Below are positions 42,467 through 49,224 of a DNA stretch of 63,279 bases, in pieces. The translations under genes and the position numbers were made by a program. This stretch comes from Acholeplasmatales bacterium (GTDB lineage: Bacteria > Bacillota_I > Bacilli_A > Acholeplasmatales > Anaeroplasmataceae): assembly GCA_017542485.1 (NCBI GenBank), contig JAFXXC010000053.1:1-63279 (forward strand). The letters run 5' to 3'. Below the pieces are notes generated by a model, which saw only the letters and a list, made by a program, of their open reading frames with translations, did not search any database and was not told where the DNA came from. Each line of letters starts with the position of its first letter. Positions within the stretch are counted from its first letter, which is position 1.

Positions 42467-44072
42467 TTCTGTTGACTTTAAAATATAGATAATGTATAAT
42501 TAAGGAGCGCTTGGTAGTGGAGTAATACTCAAGAGGCTCAAGAGGCTTCCCTGCTAAGGAAGTAGACCGGGTAACTGGTGCGAGGGTTCGAATCCCTCTT
42601 GCTCCGCCATTTGACTGATATCCAAACCTTTTATAATTAAGAGGTTTGGTTTTTTCATTATTAGAGGAGATTGTATTACAGATGATGATTATCTCACCAC
42701 CATCTGCAACAATCACGTTTTTAAGGAATACATTAAAAAGATATTTGATTTCGGCTGGGTTATTATAATCCAGCTTTTTAAATGATTCTAAATACTTAAT
42801 GATTTCCTCTTTTGTAAATGACCTTGCTGATTGTGCTTTAGCAATGGCTATTTTCTCTAAATAATCATTTTTCTTAACAATTAAGGCATTCATAGCATTT
42901 TGGGTTTCTTCATTGAAAATACCCATCTCAATAGCTTTTAAATAATTAGAAATCTTTTTCTCGACTTCGCTTAATGCTTTATTTAAGTTTTTTAATTCTT
43001 GATTATTTTTAGCTCTGGTATTGCATAGCTCAAAAGTTTCATCAACAATCTCATTAAATACTTGTGGCTCACATAATTTACTTTGAATAGCATCAAAAAC
43101 AAATTTTTCGATTTGCTCTTTTCTAATCATAGTATTATTACATTTTTTGTTATGGTCTTTCTTTCCACTACACATATAATAGAAATATGTTTTGCCAGTA
43201 TGTGATTTACCATTACTACCAACATATTCAGAACCACAACGACCACATATCAGTTTACCTGATAGATAATATTCGGTAATTGCTTTACCTTTGGCATTTT
43301 TATGTTTTTTCTTATCTAGAAGTTTTTGCACTCTCTCAAATTTTTCTTCATCGATAATCATAGGGAATAAATTATCATAATCTGTGCCTGATATATTACA
43401 CTTACCAGTATATTTTCTATTAGATAAAATTTTAGTTATTTTGGATTTGATGAATGGCACACCTTTATTTAAGATATTATCGTTGTTTAAACCTTCGATA
43501 ATTTCCTTAATCATTTTGCCAGAAAGGTATTCATCAAAAATCCTATTTACAATTATGGCTTCATCATTGTTAATTTGATATTTCTTATCTATAACCTTAT
43601 AGCCATATAAAAGATAACCGCCCGTATAAAATCCCTTCTTTCTAGATTCGGCATTACCTCTTTTTACCTTTTCAGATAATTCAGCTGAATAATATTGATT
43701 TAAGCCAGTATAAATGCTTTCAAGTAAGATTCCATCAGGAGAGTCCGATATATTCTCACATGCAGAAACTAAAGTGACACCATTATCCTTTAGTTTCTTT
43801 TTGTTTATGACGTGGTCATAATTATTTCTTGCAAATCTATCTAACTTATAAACTAGCACATAATCGAAAGTATGATTGGCTGAATCCTTTATCATTCTTT
43901 GAAAATCAGGTCTAAAATCATTTCTACCAGTCATAGCCCTATCTATGTAAGTAGAAACAATTGTAAAGCCTTCTCGTTCAGCGTAGGAATTGCATACTGT
44001 CAATTGACCTTCAATAGATTGTTCAGTTTGATGACTACAAGAATATCTAGCGTAAATTACTGCTCTCTTCAT
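42444..44072 (-). CDS. Large serine recombinase, C-terminus altered by integration
   Basis: A 542-residue reading frame in the integrated state. The resolvase domain has catalytic Ser11 in AVIYARYSCSHQTEQSIEGQL (key part YARYS) and YKLDRFARN. The recombinase domain starts RKKGFYTGGYLLYGY. A zinc ribbon (LICGRCGSEYVG, CSGKKDHNKKCNN) and a coiled coil (about 345-400) follow. These enzymes integrate and excise elements. The last ~50 codons after GGAR are antisense tRNA-Ser and the exoA end. In the circular form the frame would end with 20 other codons (46463-46525). The ATG at 44070-44072 follows AAAGGGTG. Confidence 0.9.
   Translation of the reverse strand: MKRAVIYARYSCSHQTEQSIEGQLTVCNSYAEREGFTIVSTYIDRAMTGRNDFRPDFQRMIKDSANHTFDYVLVYKLDRFARNNYDHVINKKKLKDNGVTLVSACENISDSPDGILLESIYTGLNQYYSAELSEKVKRGNAESRKKGFYTGGYLLYGYKVIDKKYQINNDEAIIVNRIFDEYLSGKMIKEIIEGLNNDNILNKGVPFIKSKITKILSNRKYTGKCNISGTDYDNLFPMIIDEEKFERVQKLLDKKKHKNAKGKAITEYYLSGKLICGRCGSEYVGSNGKSHTGKTYFYYMCSGKKDHNKKCNNTMIRKEQIEKFVFDAIQSKLCEPQVFNEIVDETFELCNTRAKNNQELKNLNKALSEVEKKISNYLKAIEMGIFNEETQNAMNALIVKKNDYLEKIAIAKAQSARSFTKEEIIKYLESFKKLDYNNPAEIKYLFNVFLKNVIVADGGEIIIICNTISSNNEKTKPLNYKRFGYQSNGGARGIRTLAPVTRSTSLAGKPLEPLEYYSTTKRSLIIHYLYFKVNRIIGQFLV
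42472..42500 (+). promoter_or_regulatory. Promoter of tRNA-Ser
   Basis: TTGACT (42472-42477), 17 bp, TATAAT (42495-42500). It lies just after the exoA stop. Confidence 0.85.
42519..42609 (+). tRNA. tRNA-Ser (GCU), integration target
   Basis: A class II tRNA with a long variable arm. Acceptor GGAGTAA / TTGCTCC, anticodon loop CTGCTAA with anticodon GCT, T-loop GTTCGAATC, discriminator G and encoded CCA. Its last 13 bases belong to a 16-bp repeat found again at 46526-46541, so a mobile element has integrated at its 3' end while keeping the gene intact. Confidence 0.96.
42597..42612 (+). repeat. attL-side 16-bp direct repeat (tRNA-Ser 3' end)
   Basis: TCTTGCTCCGCCATTT, identical to 46526-46541. 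The first 13 bases are the 3' end of tRNA-Ser including CCA. Confidence 0.88.
42622..42655 (+). terminator. Element-borne terminator for tRNA-Ser
   Basis: Stem CCAAACCT / AGGTTTGG with a 12-nt loop and six T, nine bases inside the left end. It replaces the terminator displaced to 46551, and also codes for recombinase residues on the other strand. Confidence 0.85.
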
Positions 44073-44274
44073 TATTATCACCCTTTTTGCATCTAATTAT
44101 TTCCTCACAAAGGATTGATGCTATATCCTTTATGGTTTTACTAGAAACAAGAATGTCTCCAGACCTTAGTTCTCCAGTATTTATATTTCCTACGATATAA
44201 CCTGCTGGAAGTGTTTTTGAAGCCTTAGTTTCAAGGATTTCAAATCTAACGGCTTTGCTTGTAATATCGTTCAT
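44047..44274 (-). CDS. Small protein upstream of the recombinase
   Basis: A 75-residue protein starting MNDITSKAVRFEILETKASKTLPAGYIVG, with GDILVSSKTIKDIASILCEEIIR. I do not recognise it. It overlaps the recombinase start by 26 bases and shares its promoter, with an AGGAGAG SD. A place next to the recombinase suggests a directionality factor or accessory protein; that is inference only. Confidence 0.7.
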   Translation of the reverse strand: MNDITSKAVRFEILETKASKTLPAGYIVGNINTGELRSGDILVSSKTIKDIASILCEEIIRCKKGDNNEESSNLR

Positions 44275-44358
44275 TTATAATCTCTCCTTTTTATCGTTAT
44301 TAAAAGGGAGACCAATATTTCGATAACAAACACAAATATTCAATTGTCGGAAAGATAT

Positions 44359-44389
44359 ATTATAAACTTTGTTGAGTAATCCTCAACAA
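44359..44389 (-). promoter_or_regulatory. Recombinase-side promoter with operator O1
   Basis: TTGAGG (44381-44386), 16 bp, TATAAT (44359-44364) on the minus strand. A perfect inverted repeat, TTGTTGAG-N5-CTCAACAA (44369-44389), covers the -35 and spacer. Confidence 0.75.
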
Positions 44390-44427
44390 TTATAATATAA
44401 CATAAAATTTTGAATAGTCAATATATT

Positions 44428-44458
44428 TGTTGCAAATTTTGCAACATTTTGATAAAAT
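44428..44458 (+). promoter_or_regulatory. Repressor promoter with operator O2
   Basis: TTGCAA (44430-44435), 17 bp, TAAAAT (44453-44458). A perfect 19-bp palindrome TGTTGCAAATTTTGCAACA (44428-44446) covers the -35 and spacer. O1 and O2 share GTTG half-sites. Confidence 0.75.
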
Positions 44459-44490
44459 ATATTTAGAATGATAAAAAGAGGTATAGCGAT

Positions 44491-44919
44491 ATGATTGAAA
44501 CTTTAGGAGAAAGAATACATAGATTAAGAAAAGAAAAACACCTTTCTATGGATGAAGTAGCAAAGCAAATGGGATATAATACTAGATCCACTATTTGCAG
44601 ACTTGAGAAAGGTGAAATAGATTTACAACAACAAAAATTAAAAAAGATGGCTGAAATATTAGGTGTATCACCTGCATATTTAGTCATGCGTGAAGAACTA
44701 GATGAGCCCAATACTTTAACACTAAATGTTAAGGGCATTGACTCCATAAATATTTCATTAAATGAGAAACAAACTTTAGATATAATCAAAATTATGATAG
44801 AATATAATAGTGTAGGTTCGTTAGATGGCCAGCTTAAAGATTTGTTGTCATTACTAGAAAAATCATCTAATGAAGACATCGATACATCAACAGGTGAAGC
44901 TGTGTTTGTAAGAAAATAA
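44491..44919 (+). CDS. XRE-family repressor of the element
   Basis: A 142-residue protein with an N-terminal HTH (LGERIHRLRKEKHLSMDEVAKQMGYNTRSTICRLEKGEID, key part MDEVAKQMGYNTRSTICRLE) and a C-terminal part of about 70 residues with no visible LexA-type protease motif. It is transcribed divergently from the recombinase module, and two palindromes lie in the shared 216-bp gap. It therefore looks like the element's immunity or excision repressor. It starts after AGAGGTATAGCG. Confidence 0.88.
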   Translation: MIETLGERIHRLRKEKHLSMDEVAKQMGYNTRSTICRLEKGEIDLQQQKLKKMAEILGVSPAYLVMREELDEPNTLTLNVKGIDSINISLNEKQTLDIIKIMIEYNSVGSLDGQLKDLLSLLEKSSNEDIDTSTGEAVFVRK

Positions 44920-44921
44920 AA

Positions 44922-44990
44922 AGCTGGGTTTCCCAGTTCTTTAGGATATGAGTGGTGCCAGCAATGGTGCCCACTCTTATCCTGTTCAAG
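44922..44990 (+). repeat. Structured ~69-nt repeat, copy 1
   Basis: Contains TGGGTTTCCCA, then a 41-nt hairpin (44943-44983: AGGATA/TATCCT, GAGTGG/CCACTC, GCCA/TGGT, GCAA tetraloop), then TGTTCAAG. An inverted diverged copy lies at 46388-46456. It begins two bases after the repressor stop. Confidence 0.75.
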
Positions 44991-45018
44991 AAAATGGGTT
45001 AAAAAAGGGTGTGATACA

Positions 45019-45096
45019 ATGCCAGAGTATGAGAATAATCATTATGTTTCACAATTGATATTAAAGAAAGATATATGTGATGTATATGATTATTAA
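45019..45096 (+). pseudogene. Truncated DUF4238-like N-terminus
   Basis: A 25-residue ORF, MPEYENNHYVSQLILKK..., whose NHYVSQLILK resembles the NxHxVPQxxLK start of DUF4238 proteins. It stops after only 25 codons, so it is probably the broken beginning of a cargo gene. Confidence 0.4.
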
Positions 45097-45559
45097 ATTT
45101 GATAATTTATCCTCAAATAATGAATTAATTATTTTTTATGGTCTAATAAATAATAAAAAACAGAAAATATCAAGCTATAGATTGAAAAAAAATTCAGAGC
45201 ATGAGATAAATGTTGATGCTTATGATGAAATTGCGATTGTTGTAGTAACAAAGTATTATTCTCAGTTGAAGTGGTTGATAGTTACTTTTCTTTTAAGTAT
45301 AATAGGCAATATTAGTTCTTTCTTTGGCTCTTTTGATTTGAACGCAAAAATTTATTCTGAATATAAGTTTAAAGTTTGTAATATGATGAGTAATGTAATC
45401 ACTTATGAAAATAATAATATGTTCTTTGACATTGTTAGTGTTGAAACTAAGATTAAAGGAAGATTAATTTCATTTTTTATATTGATTTTAAGTGTGTTAT
45501 TTTATGCTTTATTGGTTTTTCTTTTAATGAAACTAGGATTTAAACCTAGTTCAATATAA
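45080..45559 (+). CDS. Hypothetical cargo membrane protein
   Basis: A 159-residue protein with hydrophobic segments at about 67-85 and 130-155 and a polar N-terminal domain rich in Asn, Lys and Tyr. I do not recognise it. The SD is weak and the start could be GTG 45077 or ATG 45080 or 45086. It overlaps the end of the truncated DUF4238-like ORF. It could be intact cargo or the remainder of a longer gene. The 180 bases after it are AT-rich with no gene. Confidence 0.5.
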   Translation: MYMIIKFDNLSSNNELIIFYGLINNKKQKISSYRLKKNSEHEINVDAYDEIAIVVVTKYYSQLKWLIVTFLLSIIGNISSFFGSFDLNAKIYSEYKFKVCNMMSNVITYENNNMFFDIVSVETKIKGRLISFFILILSVLFYALLVFLLMKLGFKPSSI

Positions 45560-45740
45560 ACTTAATTACTTTTTAAAATGAAAATTATTCTATAGAGTGG
45601 TGTTAACAAGATATAGTAATTTATAAAATACAATAGAACTTTGCTTACAGAAAAAATAATAGGGGAGTGTAAATATTAAAGTCAATATAAAAATGAACAA
45701 TTAAGGTACAGTTATTTTGTACAATTATTAATAAACATAA

Positions 45741-46352
45741 CAATCCCCTAGGGGATTCGCGGACTACTTTTGGATAGATTCTTCATCAAAGAAAGATTTG
45801 CCACCTGATTTTTATAGTGATAAATATAAAATAATGATGGAAATCATGTCAATTAATGATGTTGAATATAATGATGATAATAGAATCATCAATGAGCAAA
45901 CGAAAAGACAACATGAATTGTTATCTAATTTATTTGGTGATGATTATATGAGTTATGATAATAATATAGATAACCATAATATGAATAGTTATAAATCATC
46001 ATTTAAAAGAATAATTGAAAAACATAAAGAAAAGATTGAAAATTATAAAAGCAATCATAAAGATTATGAACTTATATTTTTTATCTTTGATAATGCACCA
46101 GCATATTATTGTGAACAAGATGGTAAGACATTAGTCCATGTTCCTTTTAATGATAAATATTTTGTTGAGATAATTAAAAACTTAAATGTTGATTATGTAG
46201 TATGGTTTACGAGCAATAAAAACATTTGGAATTCAAAAGGAAAGTATATTAAATTGCCAGTTGCAGGTATATATGATGTTATTAATACAGATGATAAATA
46301 TATAGATTATGATGCATATGAATTAAAACCTTATAAATACGAAATCAAGTAA
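45741..46352 (+). pseudogene. 5'-degraded cargo gene of unknown family
   Basis: An open frame without a convincing start or SD. An in-frame stop lies at 45738-45740. Codons from 45756 read ADYFWIDSSSKKDLPPDFYSDKYKIMMEIM, and a start could be the TTG at 45798 (184 codons), but the frame continues upstream and so seems 5'-truncated. The rest is acidic and hydrophilic, ending in YKYEIK. I have the impression of related hypothetical proteins with a PPDFYxDKxKxMM core in Clostridia, but cannot name a family. Confidence 0.5.
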
Positions 46353-46387
46353 TAAATGTCATTATTTTGATGAAATCATGTCAAAAA

Positions 46388-46456
46388 CGTGAACAGGATA
46401 AGGAGAGGCACCAAAGTGGCGCCACTCCACAAGTTCCGAGAAATGGGAAACCCATG
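46388..46456 (-). repeat. Structured ~69-nt repeat, inverted copy 2
   Basis: Read on the minus strand it carries TGGGTTTCCCA, a hairpin (GGAG-T-GGCGCCA / TGGTGCC-T-CTCC with a CTT loop) and TTATCCTGTTCA, in the same order as copy 1. Confidence 0.75.
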
Positions 46457-46462
46457 TTTCGG

Positions 46463-46525
46463 TTATATTATTGAAGTGAATATTATATATTCTTCTGTAT
46501 ATTCAATTGGTTTGGATACGGAAGT
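46463..46525 (-). other. Alternative recombinase C-terminal codons (used only in the circular form)
   Basis: Reading leftward from the right repeat in the recombinase frame gives 20 codons (starting TSVSKPIEYT) and TAA at 46463-46465. When the element is excised this joins the recombinase gene at the att repeat. Confidence 0.65.
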
Positions 46526-46541
46526 TCTTGCTCCGCCATTT
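46526..46541 (+). repeat. attR-side 16-bp direct repeat
   Basis: TCTTGCTCCGCCATTT, identical to 42597-42612. Confidence 0.88.
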
Positions 46542-46550
46542 ATAAGCAAC

Positions 46551-46585
46551 AAGGTATCTTCGGATACCTTTTATTTTTTTATTTA
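46551..46585 (+). terminator. Original tRNA-Ser terminator, now displaced
   Basis: An 8-bp stem AAGGTATC / GATACCTT with a TTCG loop, then TTATTTTTTTATTT. It follows the right att repeat by nine bases. Between here and the next gene (46586-46752) I see only AT-rich sequence. Confidence 0.88.
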
Positions 46586-46752
46586 AATTTAAAAAAATTA
46601 TTGCATTTATCTTCTATGTTTGATATTCTTTTCTTGTTTCAAAAAAATAGATTAGAAGTTTGACGATGCTAGCCTTTTACAAAATCTATTAAATGGCAAA
46701 AATAAGCGACATTATAATCAAGAAAATTTATTTTAAGGAGATTAATGATTAA

Positions 46753-48078
46753 ATGAAACAACTTGTTGAAGAAAAAGATGGCAAGCTATATTATAATGGC
46801 TATTGCTTAGTGGATTTGGCTAAAAAATTTGGAACTCCACTTACTATTACTTTCTTAGATATTATAAAAGAAAGAATTTTGTCACTTAAAGATGCATTCG
46901 AAAATGCAAAAAAAACTACCGATTACAAAGGTGATTTTATTTATTTAAATGCCAATAAGGCTAACTATGGTAAGGATGAAATTGAGTCAGCGTTTATTTT
47001 TGCGGATGGACTTGAAACTTCTTCTTTTTATGATTTGGTATTATCATTAAAAATGTATGAAAAATATCCATTATTTAAAGATAAATTAATCGTATGTAAT
47101 GGTTTAAAACAAGATAATTATTTAGATACAATTATCAAAGCTCACAATGATGGATATAATATTATTACAGTTATAGATGATATTTATGAATATGAATATT
47201 TAAAAAAAGAAAATATTGATTTAAAAATAGGTCTTAGAATTCATTTATCAAGCTTATATGAGCCAGAGGTACCAGATGATCGTTTTGGTCTAATGGAAGA
47301 TGAAATTAATTATATTTTAAATGATGTTAAAAATACTAAATTAGTATTAGATACAATTCATTATCATCAAAGAGGATTTGATTATGAAGAGGATAAATTC
47401 TTTAAGAATTTTGATTTAGCTTTTAACTATTATATTAAAGCCAGAAAAATGTATGATTCTGTTATATATTTTGATTTTGGTGGTGGTACACCACTTCCAA
47501 TAGATGGAGAATTTGATTATGAGTCATATGCAAAATCAATATTAAATCATATTAAGGATGTATGTTCTAAAAATAATGTTGAGATTCCTAATCTAATTAG
47601 TGAGAATGGAAAATATAGTCAAAAGGATTCTACTGTTAATATTTATAAAGTAGTTGGAACTAAAAACACTGGAAAATATCCATGGCACATTGTTGATTCT
47701 TCTTTATTAATTGCCCTACCTGAAATGTATGCTTTAGGTGAACCTATGTTAATTAAACCAATAAATAACTTAGATAAGAAAATGGTTAAGGCAAGACTTG
47801 CAGGTATCACATGTGATTGCGATGATGTTTATTTTGATAAGAATAAAGGATATTTTGAAATACCTGATGTTGATGATCCTGAAGATAATTATATCGGTTT
47901 ATTAGGTACTGGTTCATACCAAAATTCAATGAACGGAAAAGGTGGAGTACATCATTGTATGTTACCTGAAGAAAAGGATGTTATCATCTTCTTTAAAAAT
48001 GGGGTTGAATTAGTTAAGGTTAGAAAAGAATTACAAACTATTGAAGATATTTATGGTTTATTAAATATAAAGCATTAA
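46753..48078 (+). CDS. PLP-dependent decarboxylase, alanine-racemase fold
   Basis: A 441-residue protein of the ornithine/diaminopimelate/arginine decarboxylase class. The PLP lysine is likely that in IYLNANKANYG, the phosphate-binding glycines are in YFDFGGGTPLP, and TIHYHQRG supplies the ring-stacking His. The C-terminal barrel has ITCDCDDVYF (Cys-Asp pair) and GTGSYQNSMNGKGGVHHCMLPE. It lacks the typical LysA or SpeA length and signatures, so the substrate (arginine is my first guess) is open. The SD is AAGGAG. It stands alone. Confidence 0.75.
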   Translation: MKQLVEEKDGKLYYNGYCLVDLAKKFGTPLTITFLDIIKERILSLKDAFENAKKTTDYKGDFIYLNANKANYGKDEIESAFIFADGLETSSFYDLVLSLKMYEKYPLFKDKLIVCNGLKQDNYLDTIIKAHNDGYNIITVIDDIYEYEYLKKENIDLKIGLRIHLSSLYEPEVPDDRFGLMEDEINYILNDVKNTKLVLDTIHYHQRGFDYEEDKFFKNFDLAFNYYIKARKMYDSVIYFDFGGGTPLPIDGEFDYESYAKSILNHIKDVCSKNNVEIPNLISENGKYSQKDSTVNIYKVVGTKNTGKYPWHIVDSSLLIALPEMYALGEPMLIKPINNLDKKMVKARLAGITCDCDDVYFDKNKGYFEIPDVDDPEDNYIGLLGTGSYQNSMNGKGGVHHCMLPEEKDVIIFFKNGVELVKVRKELQTIEDIYGLLNIKH

Positions 48079-48090
48079 TTTTAATAATTG

Positions 48091-48121
48091 AAAGACGAGA
48101 AAAACAATTCTCGTCTTTTTC
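48091..48121 (+). terminator. Terminator after the decarboxylase gene
   Basis: An 11-bp stem AAAGACGAGAA / TTCTCGTCTTT and a run of T. Confidence 0.9.
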
Positions 48122-48126
48122 TACAT

Positions 48127-48156
48127 TTGTAACAACAAACAAAAATATGATATAAT
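48127..48156 (+). promoter_or_regulatory. Promoter of the 324-residue membrane protein
   Basis: TTGTAA (48127-48132), 18 bp, TATAAT (48151-48156). Confidence 0.6.
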
Positions 48157-48203
48157 TATCATATATTGAATCTAAAGTTATAATTATACGAGGAGGTAAT
48201 TAT

Positions 48204-49178
48204 ATGACGAATTTTCAAGTTTATAAAAGAACATTGTCATTTTCGTTTATTATGTTCTTAGTTGATTTATTAGCTATGGCAATTGTTATTGGTACTTGTA
48301 CTGGCGGATATTTCATTATGAATCAATCTAATGATAGAGCTGTAATTGGATTGGGTATTGGACTTGTTATAGGTATTATCATAGTTGTTTTATTACAAAT
48401 ATTTGTTGGTAATAGAATTAAGGCTGCACAAATAGCTATGATGACTAAAGGTGTAGTTGAAAACAAACTACCTGATAATGTATTCCATGAAGGATTTAAT
48501 GAAATTAGTGGCAGATTTGGTTCTATTACAGTATTCTTTCTAATTACTCATTTAATTAAAGGTGTCTTTAGACAAATTGGTAGAGGATTAGATAAAATTG
48601 GTAGAGCAGTTGGGGGAGATGTAGGTGAAGGTGTTACTTCTGCTATTAATTCAGCTATACAAGTATTAATTGGTTATTTGTGTGATTGTTGTTTGGGATG
48701 GATTTTATATAGAAAAGATGAAAATCCATTTAAAGCTGGTTGTGAGGGCGCTGTAATATTCTTTAAGCATGGTAAAACATTAATTCGTAATATAGGAAGA
48801 ATTTTTGGAATGGGATTTGTATCACTTGCAGTGATTGGTGGAGCATTCTTTGGAATATTCTATGCTATTTATTCTCAATTTCCACAAATGTTTGAAAGCT
48901 TATCAATAGAGATTATTGAAATGGCAAATAGAAATGATTGGCAAGTACAAGAATGGATTACTAATCCAACAAATTTAACTTTATTTATAGCAGCGATAAG
49001 TGGTATTGTATTATGGAGTGCTCTTCATAGTGTATTAATTAGACCATTTATATTAGTTGGTGTATTACGTAACTTTATGACTGCAGGAATTAAAGATATT
49101 CCTACTGAACAGGATTTTGCTGAACTTGATAAATATCCACGTTTTGCTAAAATGCATGATAAATATAAAAGTGCATAA
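48204..49178 (+). CDS. Conserved-looking membrane protein of unknown function
   Basis: A 324-residue protein with about five transmembrane segments: helices at about 15-40, 46-70, 195-225 and 255-285, plus an amphipathic central region (GRGLDKIGRAVGGDVGEGVTSAIN) followed by a CDCCLGWILYRKDENPF cysteine cluster. The central NPFKAGCEGAVIFFKHGKTLIRN looks conserved. I do not recognise a family. It has its own promoter, an AGGAGG SD and a bidirectional terminator. Confidence 0.75.
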   Translation: MTNFQVYKRTLSFSFIMFLVDLLAMAIVIGTCTGGYFIMNQSNDRAVIGLGIGLVIGIIIVVLLQIFVGNRIKAAQIAMMTKGVVENKLPDNVFHEGFNEISGRFGSITVFFLITHLIKGVFRQIGRGLDKIGRAVGGDVGEGVTSAINSAIQVLIGYLCDCCLGWILYRKDENPFKAGCEGAVIFFKHGKTLIRNIGRIFGMGFVSLAVIGGAFFGIFYAIYSQFPQMFESLSIEIIEMANRNDWQVQEWITNPTNLTLFIAAISGIVLWSALHSVLIRPFILVGVLRNFMTAGIKDIPTEQDFAELDKYPRFAKMHDKYKSA

Positions 49179-49194
49179 TTAATTTATAATGAAT

Positions 49195-49221
49195 TAAAGG
49201 GACAACTGAGTTGTCCCTTTA
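49195..49221. terminator. Bidirectional terminator between convergent genes
   Basis: A 12-bp stem TAAAGGGACAAC / GTTGTCCCTTTA with a TGA loop, between a plus-strand and a minus-strand gene. Confidence 0.88.
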
Positions 49222-49224
49222 TTG

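Larger units (their letters stand above)
42597..46541. mobile_element. 3.9-kb serine-recombinase element integrated in tRNA-Ser(GCU)
   Basis: The element is bounded by 16-bp direct repeats and holds the recombinase, a 75-residue partner ORF, an XRE repressor with divergent promoters, and a decayed cargo. There is no replication, conjugation or phage structural gene. The true tRNA terminator (46551-46585) lies beyond the right repeat, showing that the element split tRNA from terminator. It is either a minimal integrative element, a satellite that uses helpers, or the eroded remains of something larger. Confidence 0.85.

Noticed and set aside
42444..42596. The ARGIRTLAP stretch of the recombinase as a conserved protein motif
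   Set aside because: It is the antisense translation of a tRNA T-arm, a well-known artefact; these codons are tRNA-Ser sequence and not evolved protein.
44463..44879. A 138-codon minus-strand ORF opposite the XRE repressor
   Set aside because: Serine-rich shadow of a clear HTH gene with a promoter and SD on the other strand.
44922..46456. The structured repeats as integron attC sites
   Set aside because: No GTTRRRY/RYYYAAC core pair is visible and no tyrosine-type integron integrase is present.
46389..46586. A 65-codon plus-strand ORF over the right end of the element
   Set aside because: It runs through the structured repeat, the att repeat and the tRNA terminator. It has no SD and is best explained as chance.
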